From Pseudomonas fluorescens (GTDB taxonomy: Bacteria > Pseudomonadota > Gammaproteobacteria > Pseudomonadales > Pseudomonadaceae), in the NCBI RefSeq assembly GCF_003732425.1, contig NZ_MOBX01000002.1, forward strand, positions 124,001-188,000: a stretch of DNA of 64,000 nucleotides, given 5' to 3'. This document shows positions 28,045-39,276 of this stretch, in pieces. The notes beneath the pieces were generated by a model that had not been told where the DNA came from, ran no database searches, and was given only the letters and a program-made list of their open reading frames with translations. Each line of letters opens with the position of its first letter. Positions within the stretch are counted from its first letter, which is position 1. The position numbers and the translations under genes were made by a program.

Positions 28045-29178
28045 ATGTCCCAGACGTTTTACAAGAAAGGCTTTCTGGCCCTCGCAGTGGCTACTGCGTT
28101 GGGTGTTTCTGCGTGTGCTCAAGCTGATGTGAAAATCGGTGTAGCGGGTCCAATGACGGGCGCCAACGCGGCATTTGGCGAGCAGTACATGAAGGGTGCA
28201 CAGGCGGCGGCTGACGCAGTCAACGCAGCAGGCGGCGTCAACGGGGAGAAAATCGTACTGGTCAAGGGCGATGACGCCTGCGAACCGAAGCAGGCCGTGA
28301 CGGTCGCCAAGGACCTCACCAACCAGAAAGTCGCCGGTGTAGTCGGTCACTTCTGCTCCTCTTCGACCATTCCAGCCTCGGAAATCTACGACGAAGCCGG
28401 GATCATCGCGATCACCCCGGGTTCGACCAACCCACAAGTCACCGAGCGTGGCCTCAGCGCCATGTTCCGTATGTGCGGGCGTGACGACCAACAGGGCATT
28501 GTTGCCGGCGATTACATCGTTGATGTGCTCAAGGGCAAGAAAGTCGTCGTGCTGCACGACAAAGACACCTACGGCCAAGGCCTGGCGGATGCCACCAAGG
28601 CACAACTGGTCAAACGCGGCGTGACGCCTGTGTTGTACGAAGGCCTGACCCGTGGCGAAAAAGACTTCAGCACCATCGTCACCAAGATTCGTGGCGCTGG
28701 CGCCGACGTCGTCTACTTCGGCGGCCTGCACCCGGAAGCCGGCCCGCTGGTTCGCCAACTGCGTGAACAAGGTCTGAAAGACGTCAAGTTCATGTCCGAT
28801 GACGGCATTGTGACCGACGAACTGGTGACCACCGCCGGTGGCCCGCAATTCGTCGACGGCGTGCTGATGACCTTTGGCGCCGACCCACGCCTGCTGCCAG
28901 ACAGCAAGACCGTGGTAGACGCTTTCCGCAAAGCCGGTACTGAACCTGAGGGCTACACCCTGTACGCCTACGCTTCGGTGCAGACCCTGGCTGCTGCGTT
29001 CAACGGCGCGAAGTCCAACAAGGGCGAAGAGGCTGCGGCCTGGCTGAAGAAAAATCCGGTGAAGACCGTGATGGGCGAAAAAACCTGGGACTCCAAGGGC
29101 GACCTGAAAGTCTCCGACTACGTGGTTTACCAGTGGGACAAGGACGGCAAATATCACCAGCTGGAAAAACAGAAGTAA
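28045..29178 (+). CDS. livK: Branched-chain amino acid ABC transporter, substrate-binding protein
   Basis: 377 residues from ATG at 28045. A signal peptide (MSQTFYKKGFLALAVATALG) is followed by a mature type I periplasmic binding fold, beginning D-V-K-I-G-V-A-G-P-M-T-G. The conserved cysteine pair (D-D-A-C-E-P and H-F-C-S-S-S) is present. Cleavage after A-Q-A is likely, but V-S-A-C just before it could also be read as a lipobox. It delivers ligand to the permease encoded downstream. The four permease and ATPase genes follow after a REP pair. Confidence 0.93.
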   Translation: MSQTFYKKGFLALAVATALGVSACAQADVKIGVAGPMTGANAAFGEQYMKGAQAAADAVNAAGGVNGEKIVLVKGDDACEPKQAVTVAKDLTNQKVAGVVGHFCSSSTIPASEIYDEAGIIAITPGSTNPQVTERGLSAMFRMCGRDDQQGIVAGDYIVDVLKGKKVVVLHDKDTYGQGLADATKAQLVKRGVTPVLYEGLTRGEKDFSTIVTKIRGAGADVVYFGGLHPEAGPLVRQLREQGLKDVKFMSDDGIVTDELVTTAGGPQFVDGVLMTFGADPRLLPDSKTVVDAFRKAGTEPEGYTLYAYASVQTLAAAFNGAKSNKGEEAAAWLKKNPVKTVMGEKTWDSKGDLKVSDYVVYQWDKDGKYHQLEKQK

Positions 29179-29213
29179 GGGCTGACGCGATCAGTTGAGC
29201 CCCACCAATCCAA

Positions 29214-29303
29214 TGTGGGAGCGAGCCTGCTCGCGAAGACGGAATGACTGCCAACACATGTGTTGAATGATCGACCGCTTTCGCGAGCAGGCTCGCTCCC
29301 ACA
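29214..29303. repeat. REP pair, family B, within the liv operon
   Basis: Inverted arms GTGGGAGCGAGCCTGCTCGC and TCGCGAGCAGGCTCGCTCCC around about 45 bases between livK and livH. Such elements often protect the upstream message, which would favour the binding protein over the membrane parts. Confidence 0.88.
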
Positions 29304-29418
29304 GGAGCGGTGTGGGACGGGCGGATCGTGGCTGACATTGCTCCGACGTAAATCTGTATTTTTCCTAGAAGAACCGCGCATCACAGGTGTGCAGGTTCTC
29401 ACTGCGTGAGATTGCGTT

Positions 29419-30333
29419 ATGGATGGTATTTTCCTGCAGCAACTGGTCAACGGCCTGACCCTCGGGTCGGTCTATGGCCTGATCGCCATCGGCTACACAA
29501 TGGTCTACGGCATCATCGGCATGATTAACTTCGCCCACGGCGAGGTTTACATGATTTCCGCTTACCTGGCGGCAATCAGTCTGGCTCTGCTGGCTTACTT
29601 CGGTATTGAATCCTTCCCGCTCCTGATGCTCGGCACACTGATTTTCACCATCGTGATCACGGCGGTGTATGGCTGGGTCATTGAGCGTGTCGCTTACAAA
29701 CCCCTGCGCAACTCCACCCGACTGGCACCGTTGATCAGCGCCATCGGTATCTCCCTGATCCTGCAAAACTACGCACAGATCGCCCAAGGCGCCAAACAAC
29801 AGGGCGTGCCTACCCTGCTGAGCGGGGCGTGGCGTGTTGAAGTCGGTACTGGCTTCGTGCAACTGACCTACACCAAAGTCTTCATTCTGGTGGCCGCATT
29901 CGTCGGCATGGGGCTGCTGACCTACGTGATCAAGTACACCAAGCTCGGACGTATGTGCCGTGCGACCCAGCAAGACCGCAAGATGGCTTCGATCCTCGGC
30001 ATCAACACCGATCGGGTCATTTCCTACGTGTTCATCATCGGTGCAGCCATGGCGGCGCTGGCCGGCGTGCTGATCACCATGAACTACGGCACTTTCGACT
30101 TCTATGCCGGCTTCATTATCGGCATCAAGGCGTTTACCGCAGCGGTACTCGGCGGGATCGGTTCATTGCCTGGTGCGATGCTCGGCGGGATCATCCTCGG
30201 CATCTCCGAGTCGCTGTTCTCCGGCCTGGTCAACTCCGACTACAAAGACGTGTTCAGCTTCTCGCTGCTCGTACTTGTTCTGGTCTTCCGGCCGCAGGGC
30301 CTGTTGGGCCGTCCTCTTGTGTCGAAGGTGTAA
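29419..30333 (+). CDS. livH: Branched-chain amino acid ABC transporter permease LivH
   Basis: 304 residues, about eight membrane segments. The N terminus M-D-G-I-F-L-Q-Q-L-V-N-G-L-T-L-G-S-V-Y and the motif G-M-I-N-F-A-H-G-E are typical. The ATPase-contact loop lies in the G-I-N-T-D-R-V-I region. It pairs with LivM in the inner membrane. livM begins three bases after its stop. Confidence 0.95.
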   Translation: MDGIFLQQLVNGLTLGSVYGLIAIGYTMVYGIIGMINFAHGEVYMISAYLAAISLALLAYFGIESFPLLMLGTLIFTIVITAVYGWVIERVAYKPLRNSTRLAPLISAIGISLILQNYAQIAQGAKQQGVPTLLSGAWRVEVGTGFVQLTYTKVFILVAAFVGMGLLTYVIKYTKLGRMCRATQQDRKMASILGINTDRVISYVFIIGAAMAALAGVLITMNYGTFDFYAGFIIGIKAFTAAVLGGIGSLPGAMLGGIILGISESLFSGLVNSDYKDVFSFSLLVLVLVFRPQGLLGRPLVSKV

Positions 30334-30336
30334 GCG

Positions 30337-31638
30337 ATGTCTTCAACCACTCAAAAAAGCATTGATATCAAAAAAAGCCTGGTTGAGGCGATTCTTGCCG
30401 GCCTGATTGCCCTGATCGTTTTTGGTCCGATTGTCGGCGTCGTGCTCGAAGGTTACAGCTTCAACCTCGAACCGACTCGCGTGGCCTGGATCATCGGCAT
30501 TGTCATGGTCGGTCGCTTTGCCCTCAGCCTGTTCCTGCAAACGCCCAAGGGCCTGAAAATTCTCGACGGATTCGAGAGTACTGGCTCTGGTGTGCACGTG
30601 CTGCCTGCCGATCACAAATCCTCGCTGCGCTGGATCATCCCGCTGCTGATTGTGCTGGCCGTCATCGTGCCGTTTGTCTCCAATTCCTATCTGCTGGGCG
30701 TGGTCATCCTCGGGTTGATCTACGTGCTGCTGGGGCTGGGGCTGAACATCGTGGTCGGTCTGGCCGGTCTGCTCGACCTCGGTTACGTGGCGTTCTACGC
30801 CATCGGCGCCTACGGTCTGGCGCTGGGTTATCAATACCTCGGCCTGGGCTTCTGGACGGTACTGCCGCTGGCGGCGATCACTGCCGGGCTGGCCGGTTGC
30901 ATCCTCGGTTTCCCGGTGTTGCGTCTGCATGGCGACTACCTGGCGATCGTGACCCTGGGCTTCGGTGAAATCATTCGCCTGATCCTCAACAACTGGTTGT
31001 CACTGACCGGCGGCCCGAACGGCATGCCGGCGCCACTGCCGACGTTCTTCGGTCTGGAGTTCGGTAAGCGGGCGAAGGATGGCGGGGTGCCGTTTCACGA
31101 GTTCTTCGGCATCGCCTATAACCCGGATGTGAAGTACTACTTCATCTACGCGGTGTTGTTCCTCGTGGTCTTGGCCGTGCTGTACATCAAGCATCGGCTG
31201 GTGAAAATGCCGGTCGGTCGCGCCTGGGAAGCCTTGCGGGAAGATGAAATTGCCTGCCGTTCGATGGGCCTCAACCACGTGCTGGTCAAACTCTCGGCGT
31301 TCACCATCGGTGCGTCGACCGCAGGTCTGGCCGGTGTGTTCTTCGCGACTTACCAAGGCTTCGTCAACCCGACTTCTTTCACCTTCTTCGAATCGGCGTT
31401 GATCCTCGCCATCGTCGTGCTCGGCGGCATGGGTTCGACCATCGGTGTGGTGATCGCCGCATTCGTGCTGACGGTTGCTCCGGAATTGCTGCGCGGCTTC
31501 GCCGAATATCGCGTGCTGCTGTTCGGCATCCTGATGGTGTTGATGATGATCTGGCGACCACGCGGGCTGATTCGCATCAGCCGTACCGGGGTCACTCCAC
31601 GCAAAGGTGCCATTCACTATGAGAGGACTGCGCCATGA
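30337..31638 (+). CDS. livM: Branched-chain amino acid ABC transporter permease LivM
   Basis: 433 residues. An extended N terminus (about 1-105, with two membrane segments) precedes the conserved permease core, which contains L-G-L-N-I-V-V-G-L-A-G-L-L-D-L-G-Y-V-A and the E-A-L-R-E-D-E-I-A-C-R-S-M-G-L ATPase-coupling helix. The extended N terminus is normal for LivM in proteobacteria. The stop overlaps the ATG of livG (ATGA). Confidence 0.95.
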   Translation: MSSTTQKSIDIKKSLVEAILAGLIALIVFGPIVGVVLEGYSFNLEPTRVAWIIGIVMVGRFALSLFLQTPKGLKILDGFESTGSGVHVLPADHKSSLRWIIPLLIVLAVIVPFVSNSYLLGVVILGLIYVLLGLGLNIVVGLAGLLDLGYVAFYAIGAYGLALGYQYLGLGFWTVLPLAAITAGLAGCILGFPVLRLHGDYLAIVTLGFGEIIRLILNNWLSLTGGPNGMPAPLPTFFGLEFGKRAKDGGVPFHEFFGIAYNPDVKYYFIYAVLFLVVLAVLYIKHRLVKMPVGRAWEALREDEIACRSMGLNHVLVKLSAFTIGASTAGLAGVFFATYQGFVNPTSFTFFESALILAIVVLGGMGSTIGVVIAAFVLTVAPELLRGFAEYRVLLFGILMVLMMIWRPRGLIRISRTGVTPRKGAIHYERTAP

Positions 31639-32507
31639 GTGAAGTCGTACTCTCTGTTGAAAAACTGATGATGCATTTCGGTGGCATCAAGGCCTTGAGC
31701 GATGTCAGCCTGAAGGTCAAACGCAACTCGATCTTCGCCTTGATTGGCCCCAACGGCGCCGGCAAGACCACGGTGTTCAACTGCCTGACCGGGTTCTACA
31801 AAGCCACCGGCGGCAAGATCGAACTCAATGTGCGCGGCCAGCAGACCAACGTCATCCAGTTGCTGGGCGAGTCGTTCAAACCGACGGATTTCGTCTCGCC
31901 GAAATCCTTCCTCAGCCGCATGTACTACAAGATGTTCGGCGGTACGCACCTGGTAAACCGTGCAGGCCTGGCGCGAACCTTCCAGAACATTCGTTTGTTC
32001 AAGGAAATGTCGGTGCTGGAAAACCTGCTGGTGGCCCAGCACATGTGGGTCAACCGCAACATGCTCGCCGGCATCCTCAACACCAAAGGCTATCGCAAGG
32101 CCGAAAGCGACGCGCTGGACTGCGCGTTCTACTGGCTGGAAGTGGTCGATCTGGTGGACTGCGCCAACCGTCTCGCCGGTGAGCTCTCGTACGGTCAACA
32201 GCGTCGTCTGGAGATTGCCCGAGCCATGTGCACGCGGCCGCAGATCATCTGCCTCGACGAACCGGCCGCCGGCCTTAACCCTCAGGAAACCGAAGCGCTC
32301 AGCGCGATGATCCGGCTGCTGCGCGACGAGCACGATCTGACCGTGGTGCTGATCGAACACGACATGGGCATGGTGATGAGTATTTCCGACCACATCGTGG
32401 TGCTGGACCACGGCGTCGTCATCGCTGAAGGCGGGCCTGAAGCGATCCGCAATGATCCGAAAGTGATCGCGGCCTATCTGGGCGCCGATGAAGAGGAAGT
32501 GGCATGA
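31635..32507 (+). CDS. livG: Branched-chain amino acid ABC transporter ATPase LivG
   Basis: 290 residues. Walker A G-P-N-G-A-G-K-T-T near residue 37, signature L-S-Y-G-Q-Q-R-R-L-E-I-A-R, Walker B I-I-C-L-D-E-P-A-A-G-L. Slightly longer than E. coli LivG because of an insert after the Walker A helix (about 65-105). Overlaps both livM and livF by four bases. Confidence 0.95.
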   Translation: MSEVVLSVEKLMMHFGGIKALSDVSLKVKRNSIFALIGPNGAGKTTVFNCLTGFYKATGGKIELNVRGQQTNVIQLLGESFKPTDFVSPKSFLSRMYYKMFGGTHLVNRAGLARTFQNIRLFKEMSVLENLLVAQHMWVNRNMLAGILNTKGYRKAESDALDCAFYWLEVVDLVDCANRLAGELSYGQQRRLEIARAMCTRPQIICLDEPAAGLNPQETEALSAMIRLLRDEHDLTVVLIEHDMGMVMSISDHIVVLDHGVVIAEGGPEAIRNDPKVIAAYLGADEEEVA

Positions 32508-33220
32508 CCCAACCGATCCTCGAACTCAAAGACCTCGACGTCTTCTACGGCCCGATTCAGGCCCTCAAAGGTGTTTCGCTGCAAATCAATGAAGGGGAAA
32601 CCGTCAGCCTGATCGGCTCCAACGGTGCGGGTAAATCGACGTTGCTGATGTCGATCTTCGGCCAGCCACGGGCGGCGGGCGGGCAGATCCTGTATCAAGG
32701 CGTCGACATCACCCATAAGTCTTCGCACTACATCGCCTCCAACGGCATTGCGCAATCGCCGGAAGGGCGGCGGGTGTTCCCTGACATGACCGTCGAGGAG
32801 AACCTGCTGATGGGCACCATCCCGATTGGCGACAAGTACGCCAAAGAGGACATGCAGCGCATGTTCGAGCTGTTTCCACGGCTTGAGGAGCGGCGCACCC
32901 AGCGGGCGATGACGATGTCTGGCGGTGAGCAGCAAATGCTCGCCATTGCCCGTGCGTTGATGAGCCGGCCGAAGCTGTTGCTGCTCGATGAGCCTAGTCT
33001 CGGCCTGGCGCCGATTGTGGTGAAGCAGATCTTCGCCACCCTGCGCGAACTGGCAAAAACCGGCATGACCATTTTCCTGGTCGAGCAGAACGCCAACCAT
33101 GCGCTGAAGCTGTCTGATCGCGCGTATGTGATGGTCAACGGCGAGATTCGACTGACGGGCACGGGTAAAGAGTTGCTGGTGAATGAGGAGGTGCGTAACG
33201 CTTATCTGGGCGGGCACTGA
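32504..33220 (+). CDS. livF: Branched-chain amino acid ABC transporter ATPase LivF
   Basis: 238 residues. Walker A G-S-N-G-A-G-K-S-T, signature M-S-G-G-E-Q-Q-M-L-A-I-A-R, Walker B L-L-L-L-D-E-P-S-L-G-L. Last gene of the importer operon, ending 20 bases before a terminator. Confidence 0.95.
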   Translation: MTQPILELKDLDVFYGPIQALKGVSLQINEGETVSLIGSNGAGKSTLLMSIFGQPRAAGGQILYQGVDITHKSSHYIASNGIAQSPEGRRVFPDMTVEENLLMGTIPIGDKYAKEDMQRMFELFPRLEERRTQRAMTMSGGEQQMLAIARALMSRPKLLLLDEPSLGLAPIVVKQIFATLRELAKTGMTIFLVEQNANHALKLSDRAYVMVNGEIRLTGTGKELLVNEEVRNAYLGGH

Positions 33221-33239
33221 TTCTTTCCGCGTTATGCAT

Positions 33240-33271
33240 AGCCCCGGCGACGAAAGTCCCGGGGCTTTTTT
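33240..33271 (+). terminator. Terminator of the liv operon
   Basis: Stem AGCCCCGG (33240-33247) pairs with CCGGGGCT (33259-33266), followed by six Ts. Confidence 0.88.
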
Positions 33272-33298
33272 ACATCCCCCAAAGATATCGCACGCCTG

Positions 33299-33378
33299 TG
33301 CAGGAGCTGCCGAAGGCTGCGATCTTTTGATCTTAAAGACAACATCAAAAGATCGCAGCCTTCGGCAGCTCCTACAGG
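33299..33378. repeat. REP pair, family A
   Basis: AGCTGCCGAAGGCTGCGATC and its inverted partner around about 20 bases, just downstream of the liv terminator. The first arm starts CAGGAGC instead of TAGGAGC. Confidence 0.88.
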
Positions 33379-34826
<1,448 letters not shown>

Positions 34827-34837
34827 CACCAAAGCCT

Positions 34838-34947
34838 GTGGCGAGGGAGCTTGCTCCCGCTGGGGTGCGAAGCGCCCCCTGCTCTTCAGCTCAAAACAAG
34901 CAGGGGCCTGCTGCGCAGTCCAGCGGGAGCAAGCTCCCTCGCCACAA
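34838..34947. repeat. REP pair, family C
   Basis: GTGGCGAGGGAGCTTGCTCC and inverted partner, with an inner imperfect stem rich in GGGGC/GCCCC. Same family as 35961 and 47483. Confidence 0.85.
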
Positions 34948-35035
34948 AACCGGGCGAAAACCGCTGATAAGGTAAACTCCCCTCGCAACAACCCAACCGC
35001 ACTCTGCGGTTTTCAAGGTTTTTCGAGGAGTCAAA

Positions 35036-35941
35036 GTGAGTAACCGAGGTGAGCAGGCACTGCTCAAACAATCGACCATTCTGATGTTGGCGGTGGCGAT
35101 TGCCGGGATCGTCACCGGTTTTGTTTCAGGTTCCCAATCCATCCTGTTTGATGGTTTTTTCTCGCTGATCGCAACCTTCATCAAAGTCCTGATGCTGATC
35201 ACTGCCAAGCTGATCGCCAAGGAAAGCAACCACCGCTTCCAGTTCGGTTTCTGGCATCTGGAGCCGATGGTGCTGCTGATCGAAGGCAGTTTCCTGATGC
35301 TGATCGCGATCTACGCGTTTCTCAACGGCGTGTTCGGCATCATCAATGGTGGCCGCGATATCGAGTTGGGGCTGGTGATCATTTATGCGGCGGTGTTCAC
35401 CGTTGTCGAGTTCGCCTACTTCTTCTACGTGCGGCACCGTAACCGCAAGCTCAAATCCAGTCTGATCCAGTTCGACAACATCAGTTGGCTGGTGGATGCG
35501 ATGCTGTCTGTGGGCCTGCTGATCAGTTTCCTCGCGGCGCTGCTGCTCAAGGCTCAGGGCTATGGCCAGTGGGCGGTGTATGTCGACCCGCTGATCCTGA
35601 TCGTGCTGGCGCTGACCATGTTGCCGCCGGCGTTCAAGATTCTTGGCCCGGCGCTGCGCGATGTCTTGGGGATTGCCCCGGACACGCTGGATGATCAGGT
35701 GCGCCAGGTGATGGACGCGGCGAAAACCGAGCATGGTTTCGACGATTACGTGTCGTACGTGCAGAAGCACGGCCGGGCGCGGTTTATCGAGATTCATGTG
35801 GTGTTGCCGGCGGACTATGCGCTGAGCAATGTCGGACAGCTGGATGCGTTACGCGAGGAGATTTCCGCGAAGCTGGGCAAGCCGGATGCGGCGCGGTGGC
35901 TGACCATCAGCTTTACCGGGGACAAGAAGTGGATCGCCTGA
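35036..35941 (+). CDS. Cation diffusion facilitator family transporter
   Basis: 301 residues from GTG at 35036, with CGAGGAGT upstream. Six membrane segments in about the first 205 residues and a cytoplasmic C-terminal domain (about 210-300). Metal-site acidic residues appear in L-F-D-G-F-F-S-L (TM2) and D-N-I-S-W-L-V-D (TM5). The TM2 site departs from the usual H/D-x3-D form of zinc/iron exporters, so the metal is uncertain. Stands alone between two family C REP pairs. Confidence 0.88.
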   Translation: MSNRGEQALLKQSTILMLAVAIAGIVTGFVSGSQSILFDGFFSLIATFIKVLMLITAKLIAKESNHRFQFGFWHLEPMVLLIEGSFLMLIAIYAFLNGVFGIINGGRDIELGLVIIYAAVFTVVEFAYFFYVRHRNRKLKSSLIQFDNISWLVDAMLSVGLLISFLAALLLKAQGYGQWAVYVDPLILIVLALTMLPPAFKILGPALRDVLGIAPDTLDDQVRQVMDAAKTEHGFDDYVSYVQKHGRARFIEIHVVLPADYALSNVGQLDALREEISAKLGKPDAARWLTISFTGDKKWIA

Positions 35942-35960
35942 TCCATCGCTGATGGGTTGC

Positions 35961-36056
35961 TGTGGCGAGCGAGCTTGCTCGCGCTGGGTTGCGCAGCGGC
36001 CCCAAGATTTTGTGAGCGCTGCGCACTCAAGCGGGAGCAAGCTCCCTCGCTACAGG
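35961..36056. repeat. REP pair, family C
   Basis: GTGGCGAGCGAGCTTGCTCG and GAGCAAGCTCCCTCGC arms around a GC-rich inner stem. It abuts the stop of the AGE gene. Confidence 0.82.
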
Positions 36057-37193
36057 TTAGGGTTGCAAATATTCGGTGAGGCCGTGATAGCAGGTCGCGA
36101 GGTGATACGGCGTCGTCGACGGCATGTCCTTGCGACTGACTTCCCCTTGCTCATCCCGGCACTCATGCCAGCCACCGGCATGCAGAAACCGCTGCTGCAA
36201 CGCCTGCAACTGACGCAGCACCACCGCTTCACTGCCCTGCCGCAAGGTCAGCGCGCGCAGATATTCCGCCTGCGCCCAGATCCGCTGGGTCGAGTCTCGC
36301 GGGCGTCCATTCGTTTCCAGATCGAGCATCGCCCGCACCGCGCCGGATGGCTGCACCACACCGTATTGCTCGGTGAACGCAAATGCTCGATCCAGCGCCC
36401 CATGCAGTTTCGATCCACGCAACAGCTCTGACGATTCGAGCAGGAAATACCACTCGAACTGATGCCCCGGCTCGTACCAGTTATCCACAGCGCCGAGCGG
36501 TTTCTCCATCAACACGCCATGCTGCGGGTCGACGAAGTGCTTGTGCATGGCAGTGCATAACTCCAGCAACGCTTTCTGCGTCTGGGCATCTTCGCGCACG
36601 GCGAGGGTGGCAAGAAATGCTTCGGCCAGGTGCATCAACGGGTTCTGCAGTGGACCGGTTTGCAGGGTGATCCAGTCGCGTTCCAGACAGGCTTCGTACA
36701 AACCGTCGCCTGTCGCAAAGCGCCGGCCAATGATTTCCAGCGCCGCATTCAGCGTCGACTCGACCAGCGGATCGCCGGACTTGTCCCAGTAATGCGCGCA
36801 GGCAAACAGGATAAAGGCGTGGGTGTAGAGATCCTTGCGCTGATCCAGCGGTTTGCCCTGGGCGTCGATGCTGTAGAACCAGCCGCCATGCTCGGCATCA
36901 TGGAAGTGCCGTTGCAGCGAGCGAAACAGCGCTGCCGCGCGTACGTCAGCGTTATCCACAACCCCGATCAGACTGGAAAACAGATACAACTGCCGTGCAC
37001 AGGCCATCGCCCGGTAGCGTTGCGGTGGCAGCGGTTGATGCGTGGCGTCCAGCGCCTCGTAGGGCAATGCCATGTCGGCGTTCCAGCCCGGACCTTGCCA
37101 AAGCGGCACGATGACGTTGACGAAGTGCTGTTGCACAGCGCCGAACAGGGCGGTCAATTCGGGCAGGGAGGTGGAGCGAGAAGCGTGGGGCAT
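36057..37193 (-). CDS. AGE family epimerase/isomerase
   Basis: 378 residues of (alpha/alpha)6-barrel type. Family features include R-Y-R-A-M-A-C-A-R-Q-L-Y-L-F, D-L-Y-T-H-A-F, N-P-L-M-H-L-A-E-A and P-G-H-Q-F-E-W, which supply the catalytic His and Glu residues. Members interconvert N-acyl-glucosamine/mannosamine or act as mannose isomerases. The length fits the mannose-isomerase-like group, but specificity cannot be read directly. Monocistronic. Confidence 0.88.
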   Translation of the reverse strand: MPHASRSTSLPELTALFGAVQQHFVNVIVPLWQGPGWNADMALPYEALDATHQPLPPQRYRAMACARQLYLFSSLIGVVDNADVRAAALFRSLQRHFHDAEHGGWFYSIDAQGKPLDQRKDLYTHAFILFACAHYWDKSGDPLVESTLNAALEIIGRRFATGDGLYEACLERDWITLQTGPLQNPLMHLAEAFLATLAVREDAQTQKALLELCTAMHKHFVDPQHGVLMEKPLGAVDNWYEPGHQFEWYFLLESSELLRGSKLHGALDRAFAFTEQYGVVQPSGAVRAMLDLETNGRPRDSTQRIWAQAEYLRALTLRQGSEAVVLRQLQALQQRFLHAGGWHECRDEQGEVSRKDMPSTTPYHLATCYHGLTEYLQP

Positions 37194-37277
37194 GGGCGGA
37201 CGTCGTCACGGCTGGGGCGATTGCGCGACATGGTAGCAGAGCGGCAGGCTTTAGAGACGCGGTGTCTGTCAGACCGC

Positions 37278-37352
37278 TATCGCCAGCAGGCTGGCTCCCA
37301 CAATTGATTTGCAGCGTACACAAAACTTGTGGGAGCCAGCCTGCTGGCGATG
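37278..37352. repeat. REP pair, family B variant
   Basis: Arms CGCCAGCAGGCTGGCTCCCA and TGGGAGCCAGCCTGCTGGCG. Compensating changes in both arms (GCTGG for GCTCG) preserve the hairpins, indicating selection on structure. Confidence 0.85.
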
Positions 37353-37375
37353 AGGGCCGTTCAAGCGCTAAAAAA

Positions 37376-37948
37376 TCAACCGGCCAGCAACCAGGCGCCA
37401 GTCACCGCCGAAGCCGCTCCTGCCAACCGCACCAATGGTGCAGCAGCTTGAGGCAGGAACCGCACCACGGCGTAACCCGCCGCATGCAGTGCAGCCGTTG
37501 CGACTACGAAACCTGCCGCATACGCCCAAGGACTGCTCATGTCCGGCAGTTCCAAGCCATGCGCCACGCCATGGAACAAGGCAAACAGCGCCGTTGCCGC
37601 CACTGCCATGACCAACGGCGGACGCACCGCCAGCGCCACCGCCAGCCCCAACGCCAGCACCGACGCGGCAATCCCGCTTTCCAGCGCTGGCAACTCCAGC
37701 CCTTCAAACCCGAGCAGGCCGCCGATCAGCATGGTTCCAACAAAGGTGCACGGCAGCGCCCAGCGCGCCGCGCCTTGCTGCTGCGCGGCCCACAAGCCAA
37801 CCGCCACCATCGCCAGCAGATGGTCGAGGCCGCCAATCGGGTGGCTGATGCCGGCGACCAGACCGCTGTCGCCATGCCCCGGGTGAGCGAAGGCCAGTGC
37901 AGGTGTCAGCAGCAGCGCCACGGCGCCAAGAATACGTTTGAGTGTCAT
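37376..37948 (-). CDS. ureJ: HupE/UreJ family membrane protein
   Basis: 190 residues with a cleavable-looking signal peptide, then H-P-G-H-G-D-S near the mature start and about six membrane segments. His residues in H-P-I-G-G-L-D-H-L-L and L-F-H-G-V-A-H-G are conserved in HupE/UreJ proteins, which are thought to import nickel. Its place 27 bases after ureG supports nickel supply to urease. Confidence 0.9.
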   Translation of the reverse strand: MTLKRILGAVALLLTPALAFAHPGHGDSGLVAGISHPIGGLDHLLAMVAVGLWAAQQQGAARWALPCTFVGTMLIGGLLGFEGLELPALESGIAASVLALGLAVALAVRPPLVMAVAATALFALFHGVAHGLELPDMSSPWAYAAGFVVATAALHAAGYAVVRFLPQAAAPLVRLAGAASAVTGAWLLAG

Positions 37949-37975
37949 GGATAAGCTTCCTTGTTGAGCAGTGAA

Positions 37976-38590
<615 letters not shown>

Positions 38591-38601
38591 GGTTGTTTCT
38601 C

Positions 38602-39276
38602 CTAAGAACGGAAGAGGCGGCTGTACTGGCGCTCGTGGGCCATGCACGCCAGGGACAGACCGAACGCGGCGCTGCCCATGTGGTCGGGATTGATTCGGCT
38701 GGCGTCCTGCTGCGCTTGTTGCAGCAGCGGCAGCAGTTCGCTGGTCAGGCGCTGGGCGGCTTGCTGGCCCAGCGGCAGGGTTTTCATCAGGACGGCGAGC
38801 TGGTTTTCCAGCCAGCTCCACAGCCACGCGGCGAGGGCGTCTTGCGGGCTGATGCCCCAGGCGCGCGCGGCCAGCGCCCAGCACAGGGCCAGATGCGGTT
38901 CGGGGCATTGGTCGAGAAAGTCGCGGGCCGGCGCGTCGAGTTCCGGCAAACCATTGAGCAATTGCTGCAACGAATAGCCCATCTGCCGGCTTTCCAGATG
39001 CAGCTCGCGCGTCTCGCGGCTGGCGCGATGGCTTTCGCACAGAATCTGCAGCTCGGCCCATTGTTCATCCGCCGCCGCTTGGCAATGCGCGAGCAGCAAT
39101 GGCGCTTCGAAGCGGGCGAGGTTGAGCAACAACTGATCGCTGATCCAGCGTCGAGCACTGTCCGGGCTGTTCACGCGGCCGTTATCCACCGCCATTTCCA
39201 GACCTTGCGAATAGCTGTAACCGCCAATCGGCAATTGCGGACTGGCCAGGCGCAGCAGCGCCCAGGCGGGATTCAC
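38602..39276 (-). CDS. ureF: Urease accessory protein UreF
   Basis: 224 residues from GTG at 39276, overlapping the ureE stop (GTGA). All-helical UreF fold with the typical start [23 protein letters not shown]. It acts as a fidelity factor linking UreD and UreG on apourease. Confidence 0.95.
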   Translation of the reverse strand: MNPAWALLRLASPQLPIGGYSYSQGLEMAVDNGRVNSPDSARRWISDQLLLNLARFEAPLLLAHCQAAADEQWAELQILCESHRASRETRELHLESRQMGYSLQQLLNGLPELDAPARDFLDQCPEPHLALCWALAARAWGISPQDALAAWLWSWLENQLAVLMKTLPLGQQAAQRLTSELLPLLQQAQQDASRINPDHMGSAAFGLSLACMAHERQYSRLFRS

